A stretch of DNA of 64,000 nucleotides, from assembly GCF_008831285.2 (NCBI RefSeq), contig NC_045149.1:16084578-16148577 (forward strand), written 5' to 3'. The stretch comes from Nymphaea colorata (taxonomy: Eukaryota; Streptophyta; Magnoliopsida; Nymphaeales; Nymphaeaceae). Position 1 is the stretch's first letter. Each line of letters opens with the position of its first letter. The notes beneath the pieces were generated by a model, which was not told where the DNA came from, searched no databases, and saw only the letters and a program-made list of their open reading frames with translations. Below are positions 23,450-34,563 of this stretch, one piece after another. Position numbers and translations under genes: made by a program.

Positions 23450-26400
23450 AAAAGATAAACTTTTTTTTTTTAATTATATAGCCTAAAATACCTCTTAAAA
23501 AGGAAAAAAAATTAGTTTAGGAAAATTTAATTGTTTCCCTATCTTTTCTCTGTCGTCTCTTTTGAAAGGTATTTTGAACTTTAAAAAAACGGAAAAACAA
23601 CTTGATTTTTATATTTGCAATTGAATTTTCATCTCTGCTCTCCTTGAATTGATAGTTTAGATAGTTCTCGTAATTAAGTCTGATACATGAGAGTATTGCA
23701 TCAAAGGATGGGATTAAACACATCGCCTGACGAAGTGCATGTATAGTAGGAGAAGCAGGAGGACTTAGCTTTTTCTTCTTTTTTAGCTGTTTGTTGAATG
23801 TGGTGTTGTTTAATCTAATTAATTAGATTGTTTTCCTGTTTTTGAACAGCTCGTCTTCAACTGCTTTTCCTTGGTTCCGATGGGAGCAGGTCGCTGCGGT
23901 GGTAGGCCCCCAACTTAACCCACCGCTAGCTGTGTTCGGCGCGTGTTTGCACAAGAGAGAGAGAGAGAGTTGTCTTGCTAGGCTAGTCGATTGGGTCTAT
24001 CTCTCCCCACCAGAACCACTGAACCAGGACGGACCAGCACAAATGTTGGGTTGTTGTTTTATTTATTCTTGAGCCGTCGTCCTTCAAAGTTAGGCCGTTC
24101 AAAATGTAAGTCATTAAAACTCGTGAGCGTCCTGCTGCTGCTTCTGTTCCACTTCCACAAGCTTGCTTATCGTAGACTAACAACAAACCCCTTTAATATA
24201 TTATTACCAGTAAATTTAACTAGTGATGTGGTGGACTCCGCAAAAGATTGTTTAAGTTGGCCTTACCATGTGCTTAGGTTAGACTTAATTGGCTAAGAAA
24301 AGTGAGACCAACTTTTTTTTTTATATATACATACCTCTCCTCCTGATAAATGCTCGCCAGGAAAGCGATGGCCCGAGCAGTCGTAAATGACGGTCTGTAA
24401 CAATTGGTCCAGCCAAATTTTCTTATAAACAAAAGCACAAATTAAGGATCAAAACGTCCATTTACGCGAATTGTAATTTGTTTGATGATATGATGAAATT
24501 GGAGGAGAGGACTTGAATCCTGGAGCAGCTATGGCCACTAAAAAATTAAAGTGTGAAGGCTAGCTGAATCAGTAATTTCTAATTGATTATTGATTTGTCG
24601 AGTGCAGAAACGGAAGCATATAGGAACGAGTTGCCAAGAAACTGTGAGGGGAAGCACCGAGCATGTAAGGGCGGAGGGACGCAGGGGATGGGAATTTCCG
24701 GGGGGAGAGTTGGGGCCCCGGAAAAGTCGGCGATCTTTCGGAAAACGTTTGCCCCCGAAATGAACCAAATGCGAGCGAGAGAGGAAGAAGGACTGTGGTG
24801 GGCGGAAGTGTCGGTGGATGGATCACCTTCCTCTCTTCACTCATTCTTGGTGCTGCTGGTTGGGGGGAGGGGAGCACCGACTCGCATTTGCATTTGCATA
24901 CCTGGACGTCACATGAAGAGCAATTGGCAGCCAGCCACGTGAGCCTCGCTGGAGCTGTGGAAGTCCTCTCCTGCAAAGCAACGGCCTATAGCCGGTCAGC
25001 TCGTCGGTGGAATTCCAGTGTCGGTCACCGACAGCAGGCAAGGGGATCTGATCTGTCGACTCTCCGCTCCGCCGGTGGACCTGGCTCAGCTGCCGTGGCC
25101 TCATTAAAGAGCGGGGCGAGCAAAAACATGTTCATTGTTGTAATTGGTACGACCCGAAGCGGAATTTGTCTCTTCTCCAACCCAATATGCTTGCTTATTA
25201 CATAGTCCTGAGTAATTTAGCATTCCACCTCCTCTTTGTCATTTTCGATAAAATACCACTGCCTCATTTTCTTCCATTCCATGGGGTTGGAGTTGGGAGG
25301 AAGAGTCGGAAGCAAAGACTACAAAATGGACAACAAAAGAACGCCTCTGCTCTGCCCACTTTTTCACCTTCTTGCCTCAAATAAAAACTTTTTATTCTTC
25401 TCCAGTTGGATGCAGGGGAGGATGTGGAGCGTGCTCTTCTTTCTACTTCATAAATCCTATCCTTCTCTCACCAGTCGCCTCTTTCTTGGCTGACAGCCAT
25501 ACCAGTGTCGGCTGTCCAGCTGCGGCAGGGGATGTTGCAATGCAGCTCGGGGCCACCACGCAACGCAACAGAAGCAGAAGCGGTCCCTCTTTTCCAACGG
25601 CGCGGCGGGGGCTTCGGCTGCCTCGGCCCTCCCTATATTAGAATTAGAATTATTAGAATTGGATTGTCGGCGCTCAAGATCGTTTGTCTCCCGGTGGACG
25701 TTTGACGGGTGTGGAAAACTTTATTCCCGAGGAATTTATCTTCCCTGTACGCCTTTGACTGGAAAAGGAAGAAAAGCTTAAAGCTTTCTCCTCCTGGAGT
25801 TCACCACCCATCCATCACGTGCATGCCTGTTAGAAGGTCCCTTTCTTTCCAACAGTCCATGAGAGGGAAAGGGAAGCGCGGATGCAGAGCAGATGGTAAT
25901 TAATTAATTAATTAATGGAAGGCAACTCCAATCCAATCCATTCCACTTCACCCCTTAATTTTAATTGATGTGCTGGCCTTTGTGACTACCACACCCACCT
26001 ATAAAACCAACACCAAAACCTTAGTACTCGTCTCCTAGACTCTGTTTTTGCTTCTCAAAGACATTTCTTTCCATTCCTACTCATGTATATATATATCAAT
26101 GGTTTCCCACAAATATAAACAACTGGAGGTTGAAAATTTCTAAGATATGATTGCACAACAATTTTTTTAAGTCTGCAGTTGAAAAAGTATGATCCAACAT
26201 CCAGATTAATGGACTAAAACCTTGCGCCAACTCAATTTAAAAAGCCACGGCACCGCTTCAGGCGAACTCTACTTGTAAATCGCAGCCCATAAATTAAATG
26301 TGGGTGTGGGAGGTACACCAAAATGTAGAGAGAGCAAAATTAAAAAAAAAAATAATAATAATAACAAATGGAAGAGCGAGGATAAAATTGGAGCACATGA

Positions 26401-29400
26401 GTGACGCATGCCACATGGGGTTAGATTATATATTTAGAGCATCCAGTCTAGTGGCTCGGTAAGAGAGCACGTGATTGGTCGCTTGCCGTAATAACCACAT
26501 TAAATTAATGTGGGTGATCTGATGTCTTCAACTTCAACCCCTCCCCCCTCATTTCATGTCATGTGTTTAGGTAAATCTGGTTATATGTGCATCAGCAATA
26601 GATATAATTGTAATTAATGCTACCTCCATCCCACTCCCCATCTGAGGTCGCATCGATTGCATTTATACCACATTGCCCTTAAAAGAAAAGAGAAAGAGCC
26701 CACCCTCAACTCACTCAAGCCACGGGTCCCCCGAGACAATCCATCAACTATAAGAGTCAAATAGCTTCCTAGTCCCTCACATCCTCTAATTTTCAATTTT
26801 ATTTCTTACTAGTCTAGTCTGGGAAGGAGAGGAAGAACATCCACGAGAGCTTTTGAAGAAACCAATTAATGAAATTAGGATGACGCCTCTGGCTTCCACT
26901 TTCCCTCCAAATCAGCCTCCTCTATATGAAACACTTGCTCCTCGCATGGCATGCTTCTTTTATTTACAAAAAAACAAAAAAAAAACCACATTGCATACAT
27001 GTCTTCAAGTGTTCAAAATGTAGAAATTTTGGAGCCGTTGGTTCGTGAGATTTTTTCCGAGTGCAATGTTAAATCTTTATTAAAAGAAACTACTGACTTA
27101 TTGAACGTCTGCATATGCATATTCAAATTCCAAATAAGATAAAAAAAAAAAAAAAAAAGCCGAAGCTCCAGACTTGGCTTAGGCGCTTCCGGAAGGCGAC
27201 GGGGTGGGGTCGGGGGTGACGCGCTTTGCGGCAAAAGCGGGCCTGCGCCTGTGGAAAAGTGAGGAATCCTCACATTCTCCAGCCTTCACCATTTCTTAAT
27301 AAACAGAAATTGAGCGGCAATAAATAGCTGTCGAGCGGTGGCCCTGGTAAAGCAAGGGAAGGGAAGGGAGTGAAAAAGGAATAAAAGGGGTAAACAAGGG
27401 AGCGGCAGAGTCGTCGTCATCGTAACTCGTAAGCCTTCAACGTCAAGCCAGCAAGGATGAATAAGGACAGCTAGCAGCGGCAGGGAGTCAGCAGAAGAGG
27501 CGCGCGCGAGAGAGAGAGAGAGAGCGAGTCTCCATCCACCAACCAACCATCGATCGAGTGCAGACAGCGTAGCCCCCCCACCTCTCCCCTAACTCAAGCC
27601 TCTGCTCTTATGTATGTATGATGCACCTGTATTGCCCCCTCTTTACCTCTAACCCCTCATCTTTCTCACTCTTCCGCAATCATCTCTCTCTCTCTCTCTC
27701 TCTCTCTTGTTGGCTTGGCCTGTCTGTCAGCTTGCGGTATAAGAGTGCACTGCCTCAGTCTCTTGCCCGCATTTTGTTTCCTCCCTTCGACTTCATCGCT
27801 GCTGCTGTTAGTGTTCCTCAAGTTCAATGCCCCTCCCTTCCAACTGTAAGAACCGCTTCTTCTTTCCCTCTCACATGCAAGTTTAACAACTCTCCATAAA
27901 CGGCCATTCCCTTTTGATACCAGCTAATTTCACCTGGTTTCTAAAGCGCCCCTCCCCTGTTCACGTTCTGTTCCTGTGGAGTGAAATTCATCTACTTCTT
28001 ACTATCTGTAGTTATATAATGCCTTACGTTTTGCTTCATTTCTCCTGAGCGCACTAAAATATGCTGATTGATTGCCAAGTAAATTTGTCGTAATGGCATC
28101 TCAGCTTCAGAAGTTGAGAAAGCAAGTAGCAAGTAGGAGAACCCTTTTTGTAGTTGGGATGTGTTGTGTCTCTTTTTTGTTAGTATCACAAACAATTCAG
28201 CTTTAAAAATGGCACCGCGGCTTCCTTAATTTTCATCCTTGTCGGGATTTCGAAGAATCTCGGCGCCATTCCAGATGAAAGGGTCGGTACTGGGCTGGGT
28301 GGGGAATTTTGCAACGGGAAGGCGGATGCGCCTTTCTGTGATTTCTTTTTTTTTTCTGTCTTTTCCTCGGTTGATTGCTGGAGCCGAGTGATTTGCCCGG
28401 CGATGCGGGGAAGGCAAATGGTTTCTCCGGCTTGAGGGCATACCAAGTTGCGCCAATTTCGGTCACCATTTTCCGAGGCTTGCCACTTTGGTCGGCGTCT
28501 CGGAAAGGAAGGGGAAGCGGGTGCATTTATTTCGGCAATTTCCTCTTAATTTCTGTGTTTCAGTTTTCGACCGTCAAACTGAACAGAGGGTCAAACACTT
28601 TCTTCCTTCTTCTCATCGTTTGACGGCAAGCATCGTTTCTCTTACTCGCAGAATTGATGCATTTTTGGGTAAGGATAGGAAAGCAGTAAAGCTCAAGCTC
28701 GACCGTTGTGCCAACGTGAAGATCAAGGTATGTATCTCTTTCTCACTCCCTCTGTGTGTGTGTGTGTGTGTCTAGAGGACGTTCATGTAAGTTCGCGGAT
28801 GCTGAACAGTTCAGAGGAAGCCTAAACTTTTAAGGAAATGGGCTGCCTACCAAATACCACCGACACCTCACAGGCGTTTTTTTTTTTTTTTTTTTTTCAC
28901 TGGATGATGGCCAACGGTGGTCAAAATTCTTATTCCGTTTGGCCCCCTCTACCTTCTTTTGTCTGTTATGATGTTCCTTCCCTTGGCAAGCAGACACGAA
29001 CAACATGGTGGGGACTAATTGGGCATTGTCTTGGAGGAGAACGCGAGCTACGCTTCCCGTCAATCTCGCCCGCCGGACGCACGGCGCAATCGTAGGACAG
29101 CTTATCTGGGGAGCGGCAGCCGCTCGCTCCCCTGTCTCGTTCCGCAGAAGCAGAACAATGGGTGCCAACCCTTGTAGAAAGTCGGAAACGGAGAGACCCC
29201 GCCTCCCTTTTGATTTAAAAAAAAAAAAAAAAAAAAAAGGGAAAAAAGAGCAGGGGACGAACGGGGAGCGCGGATCATGATTTTTAAGGCAGATGCCCAT
29301 GTGGGCGCCACTCCTCTCTCCTTCCGTAATCACAATTCAAGTCTGAAATAATAAATGGCCACCGACGCACACACGGTGAACCGCCGGACCTTGGACAAAT

Positions 29401-30110
29401 CAAGACCATCGGATCGAGCCGGTCATGAAATTCGTGCGCCCACCGTATCTGGATGGATTCCATCCATGAAAAAGGAAGCGAGAATTCCCTTGTGATTTTA
29501 TTAATATAAGGCTTGTTTTGGGGGTTAAAGTGACTATCACTTGACGTTTTAGACAAGCTATATTCCAAATAGATGGTGTTATAATGTATGTGTAAACGAC
29601 CATAACGCCTTCAGGGGAGACAGCTCTCAGTCCATACATACGCTCTTCAGGTTCAAGTTTCCAGGGGTTCCTTTGTCCAGACTTCATTGCAGTGCCACCG
29701 ACGGTCCCATCATGATGACGCCCCTCTCCTCTCGGTTGGTGGCGGTGCCCCCCGTCCATCCTTTTCTACCAAACCCTTTTAATCTTTTCACATTGCTTGC
29801 TTCCAATGTGGTGAAAGGAAATGAGAGAGCCACAATAATAAGTTGGATCCACAACCACATTCCCCATTTGTAGTTTGTTCCCACCTTCTTTAGTTCCAAT
29901 TTTCGCACCTAACTACTGTACATAACGTTCGCTTTTTTCAAGTGCAAGCCTGCATTGCCTTTGAAGAAAAGGCTCTGCCTCCTATCAAATTATCAATCAC
30001 AGTTGAGGCCTTTTCTCTTCTAAATTTCAAGACGTTGGACGAGCAGTAGCCCTACCGTGGAGCTATTAGCGATGCCTCTCCCTCTCAAGCTTCAGTCTCT
30101 CTTTCTTGCA
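23450..30110. other. Long intergenic stretch without supported genes
   Basis: Open frames up to 167 codons occur on both strands, but none shows a known domain and most sit in low-complexity, CT- or GA-rich DNA. Landmarks are an (AATT)n-like run at 25,900-25,916, a CT microsatellite at 27,683-27,708, a TG run at 28,753-28,772, a poly-T run near 28,877 and a poly-A run near 29,216. Part of it may be promoter or untranslated exon DNA of the GATA gene. Confidence 0.5.
27683..27708 (+). repeat. (CT)n microsatellite
   Basis: CT run of about 26 bp in intergenic DNA; a GA run of similar type lies at about 27,508-27,524. Confidence 0.85.
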
Positions 30111-30118
30111 TATAAATA
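30111..30118 (+). promoter_or_regulatory. Probable TATA box of the GATA factor gene
   Basis: tataaata lies 63-70 bases before the ATG at 30,181, giving room for a leader of about 35-40 bases. Position and sequence support it; no transcript evidence is available. Confidence 0.5.
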
Positions 30119-30180
30119 GTTTCTGTACTTTGTGGGTCTGCTGACCTGCCCCGATTGCTTCGTTTTGTCTGCGAGATCAG

Positions 30181-31405
30181 ATGCAAGAGATTGAATCGGA
30201 GCTGAGCCTCGATTTGTTTGACCACATCGACGATTTGCTTGACTTCCCCAACGAAGATATGGACGGCAAGGTTGGAGACGGCATGGACATCAATTGGCCA
30301 AGCGACGACCTGTTCGGCGTTACTAGCGGCACCTTCACTGCCCACGTCGAAGGCGGCTTCGACCACCATGCTGGGGACTTCCCCCTTCCAGTAAGTCGCC
30401 CCCCCACTCTCCATCTTGTGTTTCAATTTCATCGCCCTTAATACCATCCATTCTATACATATATCTATCTGATACATATATCCATCTGCAACGTACCAAG
30501 CTAATTACTAAGTTGAAATGGTCTTTAGTCTATAAATTTCAACCATTTCATCGCGGTTTGGGTGCTAACGATGGTTCTAAATCATAAAGCAGTGCGAAGA
30601 CATGGCGGAGCTGGAATGGTTGTCCAATTTTGTGGAGGACTCGTTCTCGGGGGGGAGCGCTACTGCTGCTGCTGCTGCTGCTGCCGCTACAGCTGCGGTG
30701 GAGGATCACAATAGCAGCAGCCACATCGTCGGCGACGCCACCCAATTCCGGACCTCCAGTCCTGTCTCCGTCCTGGAAAGCAGCTCCTGCTCCGGCAAGG
30801 CTCTCAGCTTCGGCAGCAACGACGCCTTACCCTCTGTTCCCGCTAAAGCCAGAAGCAAACGCCCCCGCCCACCTGCCTTCTCTCCCCGGCTCCCCACGAC
30901 CACCGCCAACAATAGCGACGACGACGACTGCAGCAACAACAATCTCATCTCCCCCTCTTCATCGGCCAGCAATCCTTCCAGTAGTGACCTTTCCTCCCAG
31001 TTCCAGTTCGAGGCCGAGTCCTTCGCGGAGTCGAAGCCACCATCCAGGAAGGTGCCCAAGAGCGTCGGCGGCCAGAGGAACAGAAAAGCAATGCTGGAGC
31101 AGGGGAATGTGGCGGTGAGGAAGTGCCTTCACTGCGGGATACAGAAAACACCACAATGGAGGATGGGGCCGATGGGTCCAAAGACACTCTGCAATGCCTG
31201 CGGCGTCCGCTATAAATCCGGCAGGCTCTTCCCTGAGTATCGGCCAGCTGCGAGCCCCACGTTCGTAGCGTCGAAGCACTCGAACTCGCACAAGAAGGTT
31301 ATGGAGATGAGGACAAAGAAGAGTGCGACCGCTGATGAGAGGCTGGTGGAGAAGCAGCAGCACGAGCTTCTGTTTCTGAGGGACACGATGGTCGGCTACA
31401 TGTGA
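30181..31405 (+). CDS. Class-A plant GATA zinc-finger transcription factor (two exons)
   Basis: Nuclear transcription factor that binds GATA motifs. Exon 1 is 30,181-30,390 (donor GTAAGT). Exon 2 is 30,593-31,405 (acceptor AG at 30,591-30,592). Both are phase 0, giving 340 residues. The N-terminus is acidic ([19 protein letters not shown]). The junction reads [20 protein letters not shown], a motif of the GATA2/4/8/9/12-type subfamily. One GATA finger has the CX2CX18CX2C spacing at about Cys248, 251, 270 and 273 ([13 protein letters not shown]...[20 protein letters not shown]). A basic stretch (KARSKRPRP) precedes it. A short alanine tract lies near residues 93-105. I choose the 30,181 ATG because it opens the conserved acidic N-terminus. 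I do not assign a specific family number. Confidence 0.93.
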
Positions 31406-32700
31406 AAGCACTGGAGGAGGATGCCAGCAGCAGCAGTTAGAGGCGCTTAGCATTTAGTAGAAATTTATAAAATTTTTTTCTTCTCCCTCTCCTTTTGCCG
31501 CTCCTTCTTCCTTCTGTTCTGCAGGGGGACTGCATCTTTTCCTTTTCATCGGGTTTTGTACAGTAGGGAAAGAGAGAAGGGGGCGAGGGGGAGGGAGGAC
31601 GGTAGCTTGTAGGTAAAGGGAAAAGAAGAATCGAATGCAACGGAACGACAAGAAGATGGTGTCAAGCAAGGAGGAGCAATAGAATTAGAACTTCGGGTGA
31701 TCAGAACATTGAAAGAGGAAAAGTTGGCTGTAGTACGTAGGTAGGTATGTATGTCTCATGTATTCTTTTGGCATTTGGTTTGAGAGTAGTGTCCGTTGAG
31801 ACTTTAGCAGTGTGGCGGCAGATGCCAATGTTCTTATTCAGTTATTCTGTATTCTTTGATTTTTTTTTTCCCCCCTTCTTTCAACATATTTCTCATCACA
31901 TGTGTGTGCACATATGTCCTCCTTTCCAGCATTTTGTTCTTTATAACATATCCCACTAATGTGATCAATGGGCCACTAAATTCTTGTCTGGGTTGTGTCT
32001 TGTTACTTTCTTTGGGTTGTGCTTGGTTTCAGCCGATGATCAGCTTGTTCATCTATATATCCAGTTCCTGCAGAAAGCAGCTTAATTAGTACATGTGAGG
32101 TGTAGGCCATGCCATTTAGATGGACAAACTCGATCATCTGCTGGACCCTCTCTTTCCTCCAAGACACCTGCTTCATATATATATATGATCAATGTACATG
32201 TAGCAGGATGTACATCCCAAATCAAATTTTTAGGGCGTTAGCTTCCAGGTCTCCACCCTTTGTTTCCGTCTTCGTGGTGACTCGCATTATGTGCATCGAT
32301 TGTAGTTTCCTTAATTACGATGCTTTCCGCCATTTCCATGGCAAATGGTTTTGATTCATGAACGCCAAATGTGACTCCCTGATCTGCCTTCCATCAGAAG
32401 CTGTTTGATTGCTAGCCTATAGCAGTTCTGTACTTGCATTCTTAACGGCATATGTAACAAGAACTCGGGCAACCGACTTTCTTCTTTTTTACTGTGTTAA
32501 AGTTCATCAAAGCCGAAAGGATACGACTAAATTTTTGAGACACAGCATCAATAGTTTAACAAAAATCGTTTTCATTATACATCACAAGAACAAGGCATAA
32601 TAAAAGAATTTAAACATGCTTTATCATGCTATAACTTCAAACTAAAAATATTAAGGCTACTTGGACAAGTTGGTTGGTTCCTACAGGAGCCAACCTAATG
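31406..32700. other. 3' flank of the GATA gene, no further gene seen
   Basis: The 3' untranslated region probably covers the first several hundred bases. Remaining small open frames lack recognisable products. Confidence 0.5.
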
Positions 32701-32854
32701 CACTGGCACAGCCAGAATTTGGCTGGAGGAGCACTAATTCAATACATTTAATGCTTTTAGGGGCACCTATATATTTATAAACAATCAAATATATCAAAGC
32801 ACTGATGTAAAAATAAATAAGTTTTTTGAGTGCCCACATGTGGCTCTGCCACTG
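32701..32854. mobile_element. Small hAT-type MITE with CAcTGGCA ends
   Basis: The left end (cactggcacagccag) and the reverse complement of the right end (cagtggcagagccac) match at most positions, forming terminal inverted repeats about 154 bp apart. Flanking 8-mers (aacctaat, one base off the left end, and aaccaaag) agree at 6 of 8. It is similar in size to the element at 16,192-16,351. Confidence 0.5.
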
Positions 32855-33518
32855 AACCAAAGTTAATTTTACTTGGTCATACGCGAGCTACTCGTGGGTC
32901 GTGGATTTAATCCCAGACTTTTCGCCTTGGCATATTAGGTGAGGGTCAGGTTTTTTCACGGCGTAAAATAGAAAGTGAAAATTTTTAAGTTTGGGCCCGA
33001 GATTCTTATTTTGCTAAAATGATGGATTTTAGTGTGTATTCTTTGTTACATGGGCAGAAAGATGCTCCGTCATGGATTTAAGATGGCTGCTTGCCTGTGG
33101 TGGAAAGGAAAAGAAACTATATATTGCAGGCGATGGGACACTCCGATCGATCACCAGCCCTCATTTTTCAGTTCGTAAAAGCAAAGAATCGATAAGGTAG
33201 CCTAGCACCAGGGATGATCGGATCAACAGAAAGTTGATGGAGCAATTGTACCGCCGGTGACCTCAATGATCATAGATCACGAATATTTTAGACTACAGAA
33301 TTTCTTCAGCCAGATGTTCACTAGTTCATAAATCTCAAGGAAGTCCACATGAAACCCTTTTTACAATTGAGGAAGCGTTTCCATCATTGATCACATAGAT
33401 AGCTAGGTCCTCCTTGACACTCAAAAGGACGATAATTGAAAAGAAAGTTCTAATATCTATTTCTATCACCCAACAACAACAACAGGCCTTCCTTTTAGTT
33501 TCAAGTTAGGAGGAAATT

Positions 33519-33590
33519 TGGAGCGTGGCCAAGTGGTAATTAGAAAATGGGTTTTTTGTCCCGTTCCCTGGACCTTTAAATCCTTTACAC
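33519..33590 (+). pseudogene. Decayed plastid-type tRNA-Gln(UUG)-like sequence
   Basis: The 5' part (gcgtggccaagtggtaa) is a near-exact match, from my knowledge of the family, to the start of plastid trnQ-UUG. The anticodon arm (gggttttttgtcccg) and the T-arm region (tttaaatcctt) also resemble it. Insertions in the D-arm and a changed T-loop (no GGTTCGAATCC) argue against a working tRNA. I infer an old plastid-to-nucleus transfer remnant. Confidence 0.4.
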
Positions 33591-34563
33591 ACCTATCAGA
33601 AGAACGATCACTTTGATTCGCGTCAAGTAACGAACGTTTTAAAGATTTTATGCACTTCTGATTTCTCCCTTGACATGCATGCAAACTATTTAAATTATAA
33701 GGCGATTGCGCCATTCCCTCTCCCAAATAATAGATAACAATATGACAGACAGCAAGCGTCGCCCATTTTAGTTGATTTCTTATCTTATTTTCTTTTCTTT
33801 TCTTTTTTTATTATACCTCCGCCCCGTGACCTTTCCTTTCCCGTCCTAAATCATTGAATTTTGAAGAATGACGAATACTATATATGAGGATATCTGGAGT
33901 TGTGTTTAATCACAATCACCTGAATCATTGTATCGGATGTGTATGCTTAGATATCCGGATACACTAGGTAGTATATTGTGATAAATTGTAAGATTTTTCC
34001 ATTCAAAAGATCTCCAAATTATATATGTATATATTCCAACAATCTAGACCTCCATCCAATTGTAGTTGTTCAATGCATTACATTGAATGGAATGTTGTGA
34101 GAAGTCGGAAGAATTTTTTATTTGGATTTAATGAAAAAAGCTAGCACAACCATGCAATGATTGTATCGAAGGGCCCAAAGATTTATCCATCTCAACTCGT
34201 ATGAAAAAATACAAGAATCTTTTTATATATATTATATATATATATAGATAATGAAAAAAATGGTACTTGTATAATTTTGTATGGGCAGGGTTAAGGAAAC
34301 GGCCAAAACCAAATGGCACACGGAGAGACCAGATGCCACAAGCAGGAGAGGGAAGGGGGAACGAGGAGAGGCGGTAGGCCGGTAGCTACTCCTCGGAGCA
34401 ACTGCCCTTCTAGTTTGTACCACCTTCGCGTTGGTGGGTGAATTGGGTTTGTGCCCCCTGGCCCTGCGGTTTCTATCTCTTGAACGGGAGGGCAGTCAAG
34501 GTTGGCCTTCGTTGTTGCCTTCTTTGGCTTTCTTCTTCAGGTTAATTGCCCGATTATATCACA

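Noticed and set aside
24583-25205. Overlapping frames of 119-136 codons on both strands
   Set aside because: GC-richer DNA gives open frames on both strands with no recognisable motif or splice-consistent structure.
28830-29333. 167-codon minus-strand frame crossing poly-A and poly-T runs
   Set aside because: It reads through homopolymers, giving runs of Lys and Phe, and no domain is visible.
30630-31118. 162-codon plus-strand frame overlapping the GATA gene, and long minus-strand frames there
   Set aside because: They are shadow frames of GC-rich GATA exon 2. The zinc finger and the acidic N-terminus fix the true frame.
32870-32960. tRNA/SINE-like stretch (B-box-like 'gtggatttaatccc')
   Set aside because: No A box, no poly-A tail and no target duplication could be found.
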